Shown here: positions 19,565 through 29,230 of the stretch, in pieces
Layout of the letters: each line of letters opens with the position of its first letter
Position numbering within the stretch: the stretch's first letter is position 1
From: VRUE01 sp963716245
Lineage (GTDB): Bacteria > Actinomycetota > Thermoleophilia > Solirubrobacterales > 70-9
DNA: 64,000 nt
Direction of reading: 5' to 3'
NCBI GenBank assembly: GCA_963716245.1
Contig: OY970300.1
Coordinates: 1,178,001-1,242,000, forward strand
Notes under the pieces: model-generated
What the model saw: only the letters and a program-made list of their open reading frames with translations
What the model was told of the DNA's origin: nothing
Database searches by the model: none
Position numbers and translations under genes: made by a program

Positions 19565-21492
19565 GCCTCAGCGGCCCGATCCGGATGCGCAGCGGCCGGC
19601 CGGGCGGTGCCGGGGGGCGCAGGCAGAAACGCAAGCGCGACCGGGCCGGCGCCTGGGAGCTGTGGAAGACCCTGCCGCGGGTTCGGCCCTACCTGCGCCC
19701 CTACCGCAGGCTGCTGATCGGGGTTATGTCCCTGACCCTGGTGACGGCCGTGCTCGGACTGGCCGAGCCGTGGCCGCTGGCAGTGATCCTCAACCAGGTG
19801 CTCAGCGAGCAGGAGCCGGGTGGGATCGTCGAGTTCCTCTTCGGCAGCGACCCGACCACCTGGATCGTGCTGGTCTCGATGGTCACCGCCCGCTTCCTGA
19901 TCATCGCGGTCGGCAACGGCTTCACCGTGCTCAGCCATTACTTCGGCTCCAAGGCGGAGCAGAACATGGTGATGGACCTGCGCAGCGACCTCTTCGCCCA
20001 CGTCCAGCGCCTCTCCTTCACCTTCCACGACCAGCGCCAGACCGGGGCGCTGATGAGCCAGATCAACCTCCAGGCCGCCTCGGTGGGCAACATCGTGATG
20101 GTCGTCCCGCCGATCGCCGAGGCGACTCTGACCCTGGTCGGGATGCTGATCATCGCGACCCTGATCGACTGGCAGCTGGCGCTCCTCTCGCTGCTGGTCA
20201 TCCCGCCGCTCTACTGGTCGTTCGGGACCTACGGCGCGCGGATCGTGCCGCGCCTGCAGAAGGTCCAGCAGCTCGAGTGGCGCTCGCTCTCGATCGTCCA
20301 CGAGGCGGTCGCGATGCTGCGCGTGATCGTCTCCTTCGGCCGCGAGGACCACGAGCACCGCCGCTTCCGCGAGCAGGGCCAGACCGCCGTCGACGAGCGG
20401 GTCAAGCTGACGGTCAGCCAGAGCCTCTACACGCTCTGGGTCCAGACGGCGACGGCGGCCGGCACCTCCCTGGTGCTCGGCGTCGGCGCCTGGCACGTGA
20501 TCCAGGGAAAGATCTCGGTCGGCGAGCTGATCGTGCTGATGACCTACATCTCCTCGGTCTACAAGCCGCTGGAGCAGATCAGCACGACGGTCGGGATGAT
20601 CCACGAGGAGCTGGTCCAGTTCAACGCCTCGCTGAACCTGCTGGACACCGATCCGGAGGTGAAAGAGAAACCGGACGCGATCGACCTCGGCAGGGCGCGC
20701 GGGCGCCTCACCGCCCGCGGGGTCGGCTTCTCCTATCAGGGCCGCGAGAACACCCTCGCCGACGTCTCCTTCGACGCGCAGCCGGGCGAGCGGATCGCCG
20801 TGGTCGGGCACACCGGCGCCGGGAAGAGCACCCTGATGAGCCTCCTGATCCGCTTCTACGACCCGCGCGAGGGGAGGATCGAGATCGACGGGGTCGACAT
20901 ACGCGACCTCAAGCTCGCCTCGCTGCGCGAGCAGATCAGCGTCGTCCTCCAGGACCCGCTGCTCTTCTCGGGGACGATCGAGGAGAACATCCGCTACGGC
21001 CGGCTCGACGCCACGCCGGAGCAGATCCGGGACGCCGCCCGGGCGGCCAACGCGCACGACTTCATCGAGGGCCTGCCGGCCGGATACGACACCGTGCTGG
21101 GCGAGCGCGGCGCGCAGATCTCCGGCGGCGAGCGTCAGCGCATCTGCGTTGCCCGGGCCTTCCTCAAGGACGCCCCGATCCTGATCCTCGACGAGCCGAC
21201 CTCCTCGATCGACTCGCGGACCGAGGGCGTGATCCTCGACGCGCTCGACGACCTGATGCAGGGGCGGACCTCGTTCATGATCGCCCACCGCCTCTCGACC
21301 GTCCGCCACGCCGACCAGATCCTCGTCATGGAGCTGGGCCGGATCGTCGAGCGCGGCACCCACGAGGAGCTGCTCCTCGAAGACGGCGTCTACCGGCAGC
21401 TGCACGACGCGCAGACGCGCGAGCGCGCCCGGCGCGGCACTCAGCCGGCGGAGCTGGCCGCGGTCAGCTGGCGACAGGTGGGGGAGGGCTGA
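19561..21492 (+). CDS. ABC exporter, fused permease-ATPase (MsbA type)
   Basis: A 643-residue half-transporter that works as a homodimer. Residues about 45-345 hold six membrane helices. The ATPase follows: Walker A GHTGAGKST (about 417-425), Q-loop VVLQDP, signature ISGGERQR (about 519), Walker B ILILDEPTSS and the H-loop IAHRLST. The N-terminus has a basic stretch (GRRQKRKRD). The start is GTG in the overlap GTGA with the previous gene, and the stop overlaps the next ATG (TGATG). Its position at the head of a glycosyltransferase locus suggests export of a lipid-linked glycan or glycolipid, although a general lipid or drug flippase role cannot be excluded. Confidence 0.9.
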   Translation: MSLSGPIRMRSGRPGGAGGRRQKRKRDRAGAWELWKTLPRVRPYLRPYRRLLIGVMSLTLVTAVLGLAEPWPLAVILNQVLSEQEPGGIVEFLFGSDPTTWIVLVSMVTARFLIIAVGNGFTVLSHYFGSKAEQNMVMDLRSDLFAHVQRLSFTFHDQRQTGALMSQINLQAASVGNIVMVVPPIAEATLTLVGMLIIATLIDWQLALLSLLVIPPLYWSFGTYGARIVPRLQKVQQLEWRSLSIVHEAVAMLRVIVSFGREDHEHRRFREQGQTAVDERVKLTVSQSLYTLWVQTATAAGTSLVLGVGAWHVIQGKISVGELIVLMTYISSVYKPLEQISTTVGMIHEELVQFNASLNLLDTDPEVKEKPDAIDLGRARGRLTARGVGFSYQGRENTLADVSFDAQPGERIAVVGHTGAGKSTLMSLLIRFYDPREGRIEIDGVDIRDLKLASLREQISVVLQDPLLFSGTIEENIRYGRLDATPEQIRDAARAANAHDFIEGLPAGYDTVLGERGAQISGGERQRICVARAFLKDAPILILDEPTSSIDSRTEGVILDALDDLMQGRTSFMIAHRLSTVRHADQILVMELGRIVERGTHEELLLEDGVYRQLHDAQTRERARRGTQPAELAAVSWRQVGEG

Positions 21493-23972
21493 TGTCGGCG
21501 CCGGCGCAGCGGAAACGTCCGAAGATCGTCCTGCTGGGGATGATGACCAAGATGCCGGTGGCCGGCGTCGTCTGGCAGAACCTCCACTACATGCTGGGCT
21601 TCGAGCGGCTCGGCTACGAGGCGTACTACGTCGAGACCCACGCCCGCACGCCCTCGATGCTGATGAGGGACGAGGCCGACGACAGCTCGGCGCTCGCCGC
21701 GGAGTACATCGCCGCGATCATGCGGCGCTTCGGCCTCGCCGACCGCTGGGCCTTCCGCGCCCTGCACGACGACGGCCGCTGCTTCGGGATGAGCGAGCTC
21801 CAGCTGGAGCGCCTCTACGGGTCGGCCGAGCTGCTGATCAACCTGCACGGCGGCACGCAGCCGCTGCCGGAGCTGGCGGCCGGCGGCCGGCTCGTCTACC
21901 TGGAGACCGACCCCGTCCAGCTGCAGCTCGAGCTGAGCCACGGCGTGCGGGAGACGGTCGACTTCCTCGAGCCGCACTGCGCCTTCTTCACCTTCGCCGA
22001 GAGCTGGGGCAGGCCCGACTGCGGCCTGCCGGCGCAGGAGCGCTTCCGCTTCGTCCCGACCCGGCAGCCGGTGCTGATCGACCTCTGGCCCGACCGCTCC
22101 GCGCAGCCCGCCGCCGTCTTCACGACGATCGGCAACTGGCGGCAGGAGTGGCGCGACGTGACCTTCGCGGGCGAGCGCTACACCTGGAGCAAGCACCACG
22201 AGTTCCTCAAGCACCTCGACCTGCCCGAGCGGACCGGGCAGGCGTTCGAGCTGGCGCTGAGCAGCTGCGAGCCGCAGGAGCGCGAGATGCTGGGCGAGAG
22301 GGGCTGGCGGGTGCGGGACGGCCTCGAGGTCTCCGGCTCGATCGACCGCTACCGCGACTACGTCGGGTCCTCGCGGGGCGAGTTCACCGTCGCCAAGGAC
22401 CAGAACGTGCGCCTGCGGACCGGCTGGTTCAGCGACCGCAGCGCCACCTACCTCGCCTCGGGCCGGCCGGTCGTGACGCAGGACACCGGATTCGGCAGCG
22501 CCCTGCCGGTCGGCGAGGGACTGTTCGCCTTCGCCGATCCGGACTCCGCCGCGGCGGCGATCGCCGCTGTCGACGCCGACTACGCGCGCCACGCGCGGGC
22601 CGCCAGGGATCTGGCCCGCGAGCACTTCGCGCACGAGCCGGTGCTCGGCGCGATGCTCGACGAGCTCGGCGTCGCCAGGACGAGAACGCCCTCGGCGCGG
22701 CCGCAGCCGGTCCTGCCGCTCGAGCTGGAGCTCGAGCCCGTCTCGCGCAGGCCGACCACCCTGCCGCGGGCGACGGTCGAGGCCGCGCAGCGGAGCCCCG
22801 TCGCGGTCCACGAGGACGCGCCGCCGCTCGGCCCCGACAGCGCCAGCGTCGTCGTCGTCACCCACGACGGCCTGCCGTTCACGCGCCTCTGCCTCGCGAG
22901 CGTGCTCGCGAACACGGCCGACCGGGACTTCGAGCTGATCCTCGTCGACAACGGCTCGCGCGACGGGACCGCGGCCTACCTGGCCAAGCTGGCCGAGCGC
23001 GACGCGCGGGTGCGGGTCCTGCTCAACGGCCGCAACGCCGGCTTCGCCGCCGCCTGCAACCACGGCCTCGCGGTCGCCGGCGGCGAGCACCTCGTCCTGC
23101 TCAACAACGACACGATGGTGCCGCCCGGCTGGCTCGACGGCCTGCTCCGCCATCTCGAGAACCAGGGTGTCGGTCTGGTCGGCCCGGTCACCAACCGGAT
23201 CGGCAACGAGGCCGAGATCCAGGCCGACTACAGGACCTGGGGGGAGTTCCTCGAGCTCGCCCGCGGCCGCGCCGAGGCCCACCGCGGCGAGTGGCTGGAG
23301 GTGAGGACCCCGGCGATGTTCTGCCTGGCGATGCGGCGCGGGACCCACCTGCGGATCGGGCCGCTCGACGAGCGCTACGAGGTCGGCCTGCTCGAGGACG
23401 ACGACTACGCCGACCGCGCCCGCCAGGCGGGCTACCAGCTGCGCTGCGTCGAGGACGTCGTCGTCCATCACTTCGGCGAGGCCTCGTTCGGGAAGCTCGT
23501 GCCGGGCGGCGAGTACGGCCGCATCCTGAGGGAGAACCAGCGGCGCTACGCGGAGAAGTGGGGCCGCGAGTGGGAGCCTTACGGCCGCCGCCCGAACCCG
23601 CGCTACGAGCGCGAGGCCGACCATCTGCGCGAGACCGTGAAGGCGACGGTTCCGGCGGGCGCGACCGTGCTGGTGATCAGCCGCGGCGACGAGCGGCTGC
23701 TGGAGCTGAACGGCCGCCGCGCGCTCCACTTCCCGCAGGCGGCCGACGGCACCTGGGCCGGCCATCACCCTGCCGACAGCGACGAGGCGATCGACCATCT
23801 GGAGGCGCTGCGCGCGCAGGGGGCCGAGTACCTGGTCGTGCCGCCGACGTACGACTGGTGGCTCTCGCACTACGACGGCCTGCAGACCCACCTCGCCACC
23901 CGCTACCGGGCGGTCGTCCGCGACGAGCGCGCCGGCGCGATCTACAGCCTGAGCGCGGAGGGATCGCCGTGA
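21492..23972 (+). CDS. Double glycosyltransferase: CgeB-like domain + GT2 + module B
   Basis: An 826-residue three-part protein. Residues 1-395 form a CgeB-like GT domain with the locus-specific motif GWFSDRSATYLASGRPV followed by QDTGF and GEGLFAF. Residues about 448-690 are a GT2 domain (VVVVTHDGLPFTRLC, ILVDNGSRDGT, NAGFAAACNHG, LLNNDTMVPPGW, GLLEDDDYADRARQ). Residues about 712-826 are module B (VLVISRGDERLLELNGR, HFPQ, then GAEYLVVPPTYDWWLSHY). The two catalytic domains suggest successive sugar additions by one protein. The start overlaps the ABC gene stop, and the stop overlaps the next gene. Sugar donors are not predictable. Confidence 0.85.
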   Translation: MSAPAQRKRPKIVLLGMMTKMPVAGVVWQNLHYMLGFERLGYEAYYVETHARTPSMLMRDEADDSSALAAEYIAAIMRRFGLADRWAFRALHDDGRCFGMSELQLERLYGSAELLINLHGGTQPLPELAAGGRLVYLETDPVQLQLELSHGVRETVDFLEPHCAFFTFAESWGRPDCGLPAQERFRFVPTRQPVLIDLWPDRSAQPAAVFTTIGNWRQEWRDVTFAGERYTWSKHHEFLKHLDLPERTGQAFELALSSCEPQEREMLGERGWRVRDGLEVSGSIDRYRDYVGSSRGEFTVAKDQNVRLRTGWFSDRSATYLASGRPVVTQDTGFGSALPVGEGLFAFADPDSAAAAIAAVDADYARHARAARDLAREHFAHEPVLGAMLDELGVARTRTPSARPQPVLPLELELEPVSRRPTTLPRATVEAAQRSPVAVHEDAPPLGPDSASVVVVTHDGLPFTRLCLASVLANTADRDFELILVDNGSRDGTAAYLAKLAERDARVRVLLNGRNAGFAAACNHGLAVAGGEHLVLLNNDTMVPPGWLDGLLRHLENQGVGLVGPVTNRIGNEAEIQADYRTWGEFLELARGRAEAHRGEWLEVRTPAMFCLAMRRGTHLRIGPLDERYEVGLLEDDDYADRARQAGYQLRCVEDVVVHHFGEASFGKLVPGGEYGRILRENQRRYAEKWGREWEPYGRRPNPRYEREADHLRETVKATVPAGATVLVISRGDERLLELNGRRALHFPQAADGTWAGHHPADSDEAIDHLEALRAQGAEYLVVPPTYDWWLSHYDGLQTHLATRYRAVVRDERAGAIYSLSAEGSP

Positions 23973-25471
23973 GCGCGGCCGTCTCGATCGTCGTGCCCGT
24001 GCACGGCCGCGCGGCGCTGACGCGGCGCTGCCTCGACGCGCTGCTCGCCGACCTGCCGGCCGACTGCGAGGCGGTCGTCGTCGACGACGCCTCCACCGAT
24101 TCGACCCCGCAGCTGCTCGCGGGCTACGGCGAGGCGATCCGGACGCTCGCGATGCCCGTCAACGCGGGCTACGCGACCGCCTGCAACGCGGGCGCCTCGG
24201 TCGCCCGGGGCGAGCTGCTCGTCTTCCTCAACAACGACACCGAGCCGCAGGCCGGCTGGCTGGCGGCGCTGCGCGACCACGCCGAGGCCCATCCCGCCGC
24301 GGCGGTCGTCGGCGCCCGGCTGCTCTACCCGAACGGCACCGTCCAGCACGCCGGCGTGGTCTTCGGCCAGGACGGCTACCCGCACCACCTCTACGCGGGG
24401 CTCCCCGCCGACCACCCCGCCGTCTGCCGGTCGCGGCCTCTGCAGGCCGTGACCGGCGCCTGCATGCTGGTGCGCAGGGACTCCTTCGAGGCGGCCGGGG
24501 GCTTCGACGCCGGCTTCCACAACTCGCTCGAGGACGTCGACCTATGCCTGCGGATCGGCGAGGCCGGCGGCGAGGTGCGCTACTGCCACGAGGCGGTCCT
24601 CACCCATCTCGAGTCCGCCTCGCGCGGGCGCCGGGACCGCTTTGAGCAGAGCCTGCGGCTGTACCGGGAGCGGTGGCGGGGGCGGGTTCGCCGCGACGAC
24701 CTCGCCGTCTACGCCGAGGACGGGCTGCTCGAGGTCGAGTACGCCGACTCCTATCCGCTGCGCCTCTCGGTCGCCCCGCAGCTCGCCGTCCTCGGCGGGG
24801 ATCGCGGCGGCGAGTCCGAGCGCCTGGTCGAGGCCTACGCCCGCCAGGTCTCCGACCTGCTCGGCGAGGTCGTCCGCCTGACTGCGCTGGTCGGTGGGGC
24901 AGGGGAGGGCGACGGCGCGTCCGTACCCTCGCAGGACCGCCCGGCTGTCGACCCGGGCTTCGACCGGCGCGGCTTCGCCGCCGAGGCGAACCGGATCGAG
25001 GCGGAGATCGCCGCGCTGCAGCGGCGGCTCGAGCCGGCGGCGAGCGGGTTCGAGGCGAGCCACCGGCTCGGCTACCGCAGCCTGGTCGAACGCGTCCGCG
25101 CCTCCGTCGCCGCCGCGGTCCCTCGTGGGGCGGAGGTCCTCGTCGTCAGTCGCGGCGACCGCGAGCTGGTCGAGCTCGACGGGCGGCGCGGCGCTCACTT
25201 CCCCCAGGACGAGAGCGGGCGCTACCTCGGTCACCACCCCCGCGACGGCGCCGACGCGGTCGCCCGGCTCGAGGCCCTGCGCGTCGCCGGGGCCGAGTAC
25301 CTGGTCGTGCCGTCGACGGCGTACTGGTGGCTGGACCACTACGCGGAGCTCGCCGGGCACCTGGGTGAGCGCTGCACGAGGATCGACGCCGACGGCTGCG
25401 CGATCTTCGGCCTCGCCGAGCGCCAGCCGGCCGCCGAGGCCGCCGGGACCGCCGGGGTGAGCGTCCCGTGA
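23969..25471 (+). CDS. GT2 glycosyltransferase with C-terminal module B
   Basis: A 500-residue protein. Residues 1-240 are a rhamnosyltransferase-like GT2 domain (VSIVVPVHGRAALTRRC, VVVDDASTDST, NAGYATACNAG, FLNNDTEPQAGW, TGACMLVRRDSF, SLEDVDLCLRIGEAGG). A helical linker of about 130 residues follows. Module B spans about 372-490 (VLVVSRGDRELVELDGR, HFPQDESG, GAEYLVVPSTAYWWLDHY). The GTG start overlaps the previous stop by 4 bases and the last codons overlap the next gene in the same way, so translation is chained. It probably adds a sugar to the growing glycan; the role of module B is unknown. Confidence 0.87.
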   Translation: MSAAVSIVVPVHGRAALTRRCLDALLADLPADCEAVVVDDASTDSTPQLLAGYGEAIRTLAMPVNAGYATACNAGASVARGELLVFLNNDTEPQAGWLAALRDHAEAHPAAAVVGARLLYPNGTVQHAGVVFGQDGYPHHLYAGLPADHPAVCRSRPLQAVTGACMLVRRDSFEAAGGFDAGFHNSLEDVDLCLRIGEAGGEVRYCHEAVLTHLESASRGRRDRFEQSLRLYRERWRGRVRRDDLAVYAEDGLLEVEYADSYPLRLSVAPQLAVLGGDRGGESERLVEAYARQVSDLLGEVVRLTALVGGAGEGDGASVPSQDRPAVDPGFDRRGFAAEANRIEAEIAALQRRLEPAASGFEASHRLGYRSLVERVRASVAAAVPRGAEVLVVSRGDRELVELDGRRGAHFPQDESGRYLGHHPRDGADAVARLEALRVAGAEYLVVPSTAYWWLDHYAELAGHLGERCTRIDADGCAIFGLAERQPAAEAAGTAGVSVP

Positions 25472-26172
25472 GCGCGAGCGCGACCAAGCCGCTCGGCACG
25501 GCCGAGTACGCCGACCTCGTCGCCCGGATCCACGCGGCGGTCGCCGCGACCGTGCCGCCGGGCTCCTCGGTCCTCGTGATCAGCAAGGGCGACGCGGCGC
25601 TGCTCGCGATGCCGGGGCTGAGCGCCGCCCACTTCCCCCAGGACGGCAGCGGCGAGTACGCGGGCCACCATCCGCTCGACGGCGCCGCGGCGACGGCGGC
25701 GCTGGAGGAGCTGCGGCGATCCGGGGCCGAGTACCTGGTGCTGCCGGCGACGGCACGCTGGTGGCTCGACTACTACGGCGAGCTGGCGACGCACCTGGCG
25801 ACGCACTGCCGACTCGTCCACGACGACCCGGACAGCTGCCTGATCTATGGCCTGGCCGGCGTCGCCGAGGCGGGCGCCGCGCCGGCGGGCGCCACGGGCG
25901 GGCTGTCGGGCGAGCAGATGCGCGACTACCTCGAGCACCTGCTCTCGGGCGAGGCGGCCCTGGTCGTGCTCGACGAGGCCGGCGACGACCTCGCCGAGCT
26001 GGAGCGACTCGCCGCGTCGGGCGCCGACTACCTGGTCGTGCCGAGGACCGCGGACGAGCGGTTCGAGCGCGGACCCCTCTCCGAGGCGATCGAGGCCAGC
26101 TGCCGGAAGGTCGCCGACCAGCGTCATCTCTGCCGTGTCTTCGACCTGAACGGAATGCGAGGCCCCGAATGA
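25468..26172 (+). CDS. Free-standing module B protein (two copies)
   Basis: A 234-residue protein made only of the accessory domain found at the C-termini of its neighbours. Copy 1 (about 10-125) has VLVISKGDAALLAM, HFPQDGSGEYAGHHP, GAEYLVLPATARWWLDYY. Copy 2 (about 143-230) is degenerate: it keeps ALVVLDEAGDD and GADYLVVPRT but lacks the HFPQ and WWL parts. There is no signal peptide, membrane helix or known catalytic motif. It is in the same overlapping chain of genes (GTG start, TGA overlapping the next ATG). That it is kept as a separate protein suggests the domain works in trans, perhaps as a scaffold or sugar-binding partner for the transferases. Confidence 0.7.
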   Translation: MSASATKPLGTAEYADLVARIHAAVAATVPPGSSVLVISKGDAALLAMPGLSAAHFPQDGSGEYAGHHPLDGAAATAALEELRRSGAEYLVLPATARWWLDYYGELATHLATHCRLVHDDPDSCLIYGLAGVAEAGAAPAGATGGLSGEQMRDYLEHLLSGEAALVVLDEAGDDLAELERLAASGADYLVVPRTADERFERGPLSEAIEASCRKVADQRHLCRVFDLNGMRGPE

Positions 26173-27458
26173 GTCCACTGCGCGTCCTCTACGTGGCGCA
26201 CAACCACCCGACCCTGCACCCCGGCGGCGCCGAGGCCTACGCGCTCGAGCTCTACGAGGCGATGCGGGAGCGGCCCGACGTCGAGCCGGTCCTGTTGGCC
26301 CGGATCGGCTCCAACGTGGCCCGCCGCCGGGTCGCCCACCCGGGCACGCCGTTCAGCTCGGTGAACGGCGACCCGAACCAGTACTTCGTCTTCACCGAGA
26401 CCGACCACTTCGACTTCCTCTCGCTCACCTCGCGCGACAAGTCGCTCTACTCGCGGCATCTGACCGACTTCCTGCTCGCCCACCGGCCGGACGTCGTCCA
26501 CCTCCAGCACACCCACTTCATCGGCCTCGACCTGCTGAGTCAGATCCGGCGGGTGCTGCCCGATGCGGCGATCGTCTACACGCTGCACGAGTTCCTGCCG
26601 ATCTGCCACCGCGACGGCCAGATGGTGCGCAGCTTCAGCGACGAGCTCTGCGGCGAAGCGTCGCCGCGTCGCTGCCACGAATGCTTCCCGGAGATCAGCG
26701 AGCAGTCCTTCTTCCTTCGCCAGCGGTTCGTGCGGGCGCAGTTCGACAACGTCGACCGCTTCGTCGCACCGAGCGCCCAGCTGATGGACAAGTACCTGCG
26801 CTGGGGGATCGAGCCGGAGCGGATCGAGGTCGAGGAGTACGGCAGGCGAGAGCCGCCCGTCCGCGCTCCCGAGCCGCCGAAGGGGATGCCGGTCAACATC
26901 GGCTTCTTCGGCCAGCTGAGCCGGTTCAAGGGCGGCAAGGTGATGCTCGAGGCGATGTCCCGTCTCGATCCCGGTCTGGAGGCGCACCTCTGGCTGCACG
27001 GCGCCAACCTCGAGCTGCAGAGCGCCGAGTTCCAGGAGGAGTTCGCGTCGCTGCACGCCTCGCTGGCCGACCGGGTCACGTTCCGCGGTCCCTACGAGCA
27101 CGCCGAGCTGCCGAAGCTGATGGCCGACCTGCACTGGGTCGTGGTGCCGTCGATCTGGTGGGAGAACTCGCCGCTGGTGATCCAGGAGGCCTTCTTCCAC
27201 CGCCGGCCGATCGTCTGCAGCGACGTCGGCGGGATGGCGGAGAAAGTCCGCGACGGCGTCGACGGGATCCACTTCAGGGTCGGCGACCCGTTCAGCCTCG
27301 CACGGACGTTCGAGACGGCGACCACGAGCCCGAAGCTGTGGAGGAGATTGCGAGAGGGGATCCGCGAGCCGCACCCGATGGACGCGCACGTGAGACACCT
27401 GCTCGACATGTACGGCGGACTGATCGACGAGCGAAGGGCGGTGGGGATAGATGGCTGA
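26169..27458 (+). CDS. GT4-family glycosyltransferase
   Basis: A 429-residue GT-B fold transferase. The N-terminal half starts RVLYVAHNHPTLHPGGAEAYAL, the usual loop before an acceptor-binding site, and has VVHLQHTHFIG and YTLHEFLPIC. The C-terminal half has IGFFGQLSRFKGGKVMLEA, then PSIWWENSPLVIQEAF with the family's E-x7-E-like nucleotide-sugar motif, and VGGMAEKVRDGVDG. A CxxC-like cluster (CGEASPRRCHEC) in the acceptor half is common in this subgroup. It is chained by ATGA overlap to the module B protein and by 8 bases to the next GT2 gene. Expected role: transfer of a sugar with retained configuration to the locus glycan. Confidence 0.88.
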   Translation: MSPLRVLYVAHNHPTLHPGGAEAYALELYEAMRERPDVEPVLLARIGSNVARRRVAHPGTPFSSVNGDPNQYFVFTETDHFDFLSLTSRDKSLYSRHLTDFLLAHRPDVVHLQHTHFIGLDLLSQIRRVLPDAAIVYTLHEFLPICHRDGQMVRSFSDELCGEASPRRCHECFPEISEQSFFLRQRFVRAQFDNVDRFVAPSAQLMDKYLRWGIEPERIEVEEYGRREPPVRAPEPPKGMPVNIGFFGQLSRFKGGKVMLEAMSRLDPGLEAHLWLHGANLELQSAEFQEEFASLHASLADRVTFRGPYEHAELPKLMADLHWVVVPSIWWENSPLVIQEAFFHRRPIVCSDVGGMAEKVRDGVDGIHFRVGDPFSLARTFETATTSPKLWRRLREGIREPHPMDAHVRHLLDMYGGLIDERRAVGIDG

Positions 27459-29223
27459 GGCGAAGGCCGCCGGGCGGCGCACTCGCGACTCGCAAAATGA
27501 AGCGGACGGGGTCTCGCTGCGCCGCGCGGCCGAGCTGGCACCCGGGATCGCCGTCCTCGTGCTCGGCCCCGAGGGGGACGCGTCGGACTCCCCGGAGGTC
27601 GCGGTCGAGGTGGCCCGGCTGGAGAACGGCGACACGGCGGCGGGGCCGATCGAGCTGCTGCGGGTCTCGGGCGAGCGGATCGAGCTCTCGGAGGAGCGCT
27701 GGGACGAGCTGCGGACGGACCTGAGGTCGCTGGTCCGCGACGAGCTGGCGGCGCTCGACGCCGGGCGGCGCGAGGAGATCCTCGCCACGCTGGCGCGTGC
27801 GTCGGACCTGGGAGGGGAGTCGTGCCTGGCGCTGAGCCGCTCCCTGCACGCGGTCAGGGAGGTGCTGCGCGAACGCCTGCCGCCGTGCGCGGTGGACGCG
27901 GAGCGGCCCGCCGGGTTGGCGATCGAAGAGGTTCTCCGCATCGACGACTCCACCGTCTGGGTCAACGGCTGGCTGCACGACGAGGACGGGCAGGGCGAGG
28001 TCAGCCTCGTCTCGCCGGAGGGGGCGCGGGCCTCGGTGACCGACGCGGCCTACCGCTACCGGCGTCCCGACGTGATCCAGTTCTACGGCGGCGGCGACCA
28101 GCTGCGCGAGCACGGGTTCACGGCCTGCGTCTCGCTTCCGGCCGGCAGCCGCCTCGCCGAGGGCTGGATCGCCGAGCTGCGCACGACCGACGGCGCGCAG
28201 CTGGAGGTTCGCTGCCCGACCGTCGTGCGCGACCCGCAGACCGTGCGCTCGACGATCCTCGGCGAGCTGGGCGCGCGCGGCCCGATCGGCGGCGAGCTGG
28301 CCGAGCGACAGGGCCAGACGGCGCTCGGCCGGCTGCAGGAGCGGATCGTCGACGAGTCGGAGGTCGCCGCCGTGGACGTCTACGGGCGGCCACCGGGCGA
28401 GCCGGCGATCTCGGTCGTCGTCCCCCTCTACAAGCGCCTCGACTTCCTCGAGCACCAGCTGCTCCACTTCTCGCGCGATCCCGCCTTCGCGGACGTGGAG
28501 CTGATCTACGTGCTCGACTCGGTCGACCAGCGCGACGAGCTGGCCGCGCAGGCCCGCGAGCTGTTCGCGCTGCACCGGCTGCCGTTCAAGGTCGTCAACC
28601 TGACCGCGGGGGCGGGCTTCGCCGGCGCCAACCGGCACGGCATCCGGCAGGCCGAGGGAGAGCGCCTGCTCCTGCTCAACTCCGACGTGATCCCCGACCG
28701 GCCGGGCTGGCTCGCGGCGATGGACGCCTTCTACGGGAAGACGCCGGGGATCGGGGCCCTGGGGCCGAAGCTGCTCTACGAGGACGACTCGCTGCAGCAC
28801 GCCGGGCTCTACTTCCACCGCGCCGCGGAGGGGGAGCCGTGGGAGAACGCGCACTGCTTCAAGGGGCTGCACAGGACCTGGCCCGCCGCCAACGTCGCCC
28901 GGCCGGTGCCGGCGGTGACAGCCGCCTGCATGATGGTCGACCGCGCCCTCTACGAGGAGGTCGGCGGCCTGCCGCTCCACTACGTCCAGGGCGACTACGA
29001 GGACTCCGAGCTGTGCCTGCGGCTGGCCGCGGCGGGGCGCGAGAGCTGGTACCTGCCGGCGGTCGAGCTGTACCACCTGGAGGGGCAGTCCTACGTGCCG
29101 GGCGTGCGGCGGATCCCCAGCGAGTACAACAAATGGCTCCACAGCCGGCTCCACGGCGAGCAGATCGAGGCGATCATGGCCGACTTCGACCCGCACGCCC
29201 CGGACCGAGTGCGGAGCTCGTGA
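27451..29223 (+). CDS. GT2 glycosyltransferase with N-terminal accessory domain
   Basis: A 590-residue protein. Residues 1-150 are acidic, helical and unrecognised. Residues about 155-255 look like a distant copy of module A (VWVNGWLHDEDGQGEVSLVS, RRPDVIQFYG). Residues about 315-560 are a GT2 domain (ISVVVPLYKRLDFLEHQ, YVLDSVDQRDEL, LLLNSDVIPDRPGW, AACMMVDRALYEEVGG, GDYEDSELCLRLAAAG). The first carboxylate motif is DSVD rather than DDGS, and the metal-binding motif is SDV rather than DDD. This is common in the subgroup that handles long acceptors. It overlaps the GT4 gene by 8 bases and lies 7 bp before a sulfotransferase gene. Confidence 0.82.
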   Translation: MAEAKAAGRRTRDSQNEADGVSLRRAAELAPGIAVLVLGPEGDASDSPEVAVEVARLENGDTAAGPIELLRVSGERIELSEERWDELRTDLRSLVRDELAALDAGRREEILATLARASDLGGESCLALSRSLHAVREVLRERLPPCAVDAERPAGLAIEEVLRIDDSTVWVNGWLHDEDGQGEVSLVSPEGARASVTDAAYRYRRPDVIQFYGGGDQLREHGFTACVSLPAGSRLAEGWIAELRTTDGAQLEVRCPTVVRDPQTVRSTILGELGARGPIGGELAERQGQTALGRLQERIVDESEVAAVDVYGRPPGEPAISVVVPLYKRLDFLEHQLLHFSRDPAFADVELIYVLDSVDQRDELAAQARELFALHRLPFKVVNLTAGAGFAGANRHGIRQAEGERLLLLNSDVIPDRPGWLAAMDAFYGKTPGIGALGPKLLYEDDSLQHAGLYFHRAAEGEPWENAHCFKGLHRTWPAANVARPVPAVTAACMMVDRALYEEVGGLPLHYVQGDYEDSELCLRLAAAGRESWYLPAVELYHLEGQSYVPGVRRIPSEYNKWLHSRLHGEQIEAIMADFDPHAPDRVRSS

Positions 29224-29230
29224 GGGCCCG

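Noticed and set aside
18637..21405. 922-residue antisense frame under the ABC transporter
   Set aside because: A typical antisense frame of high-GC DNA, rich in His/Asp/Arg; the sense strand encodes all ABC motifs.
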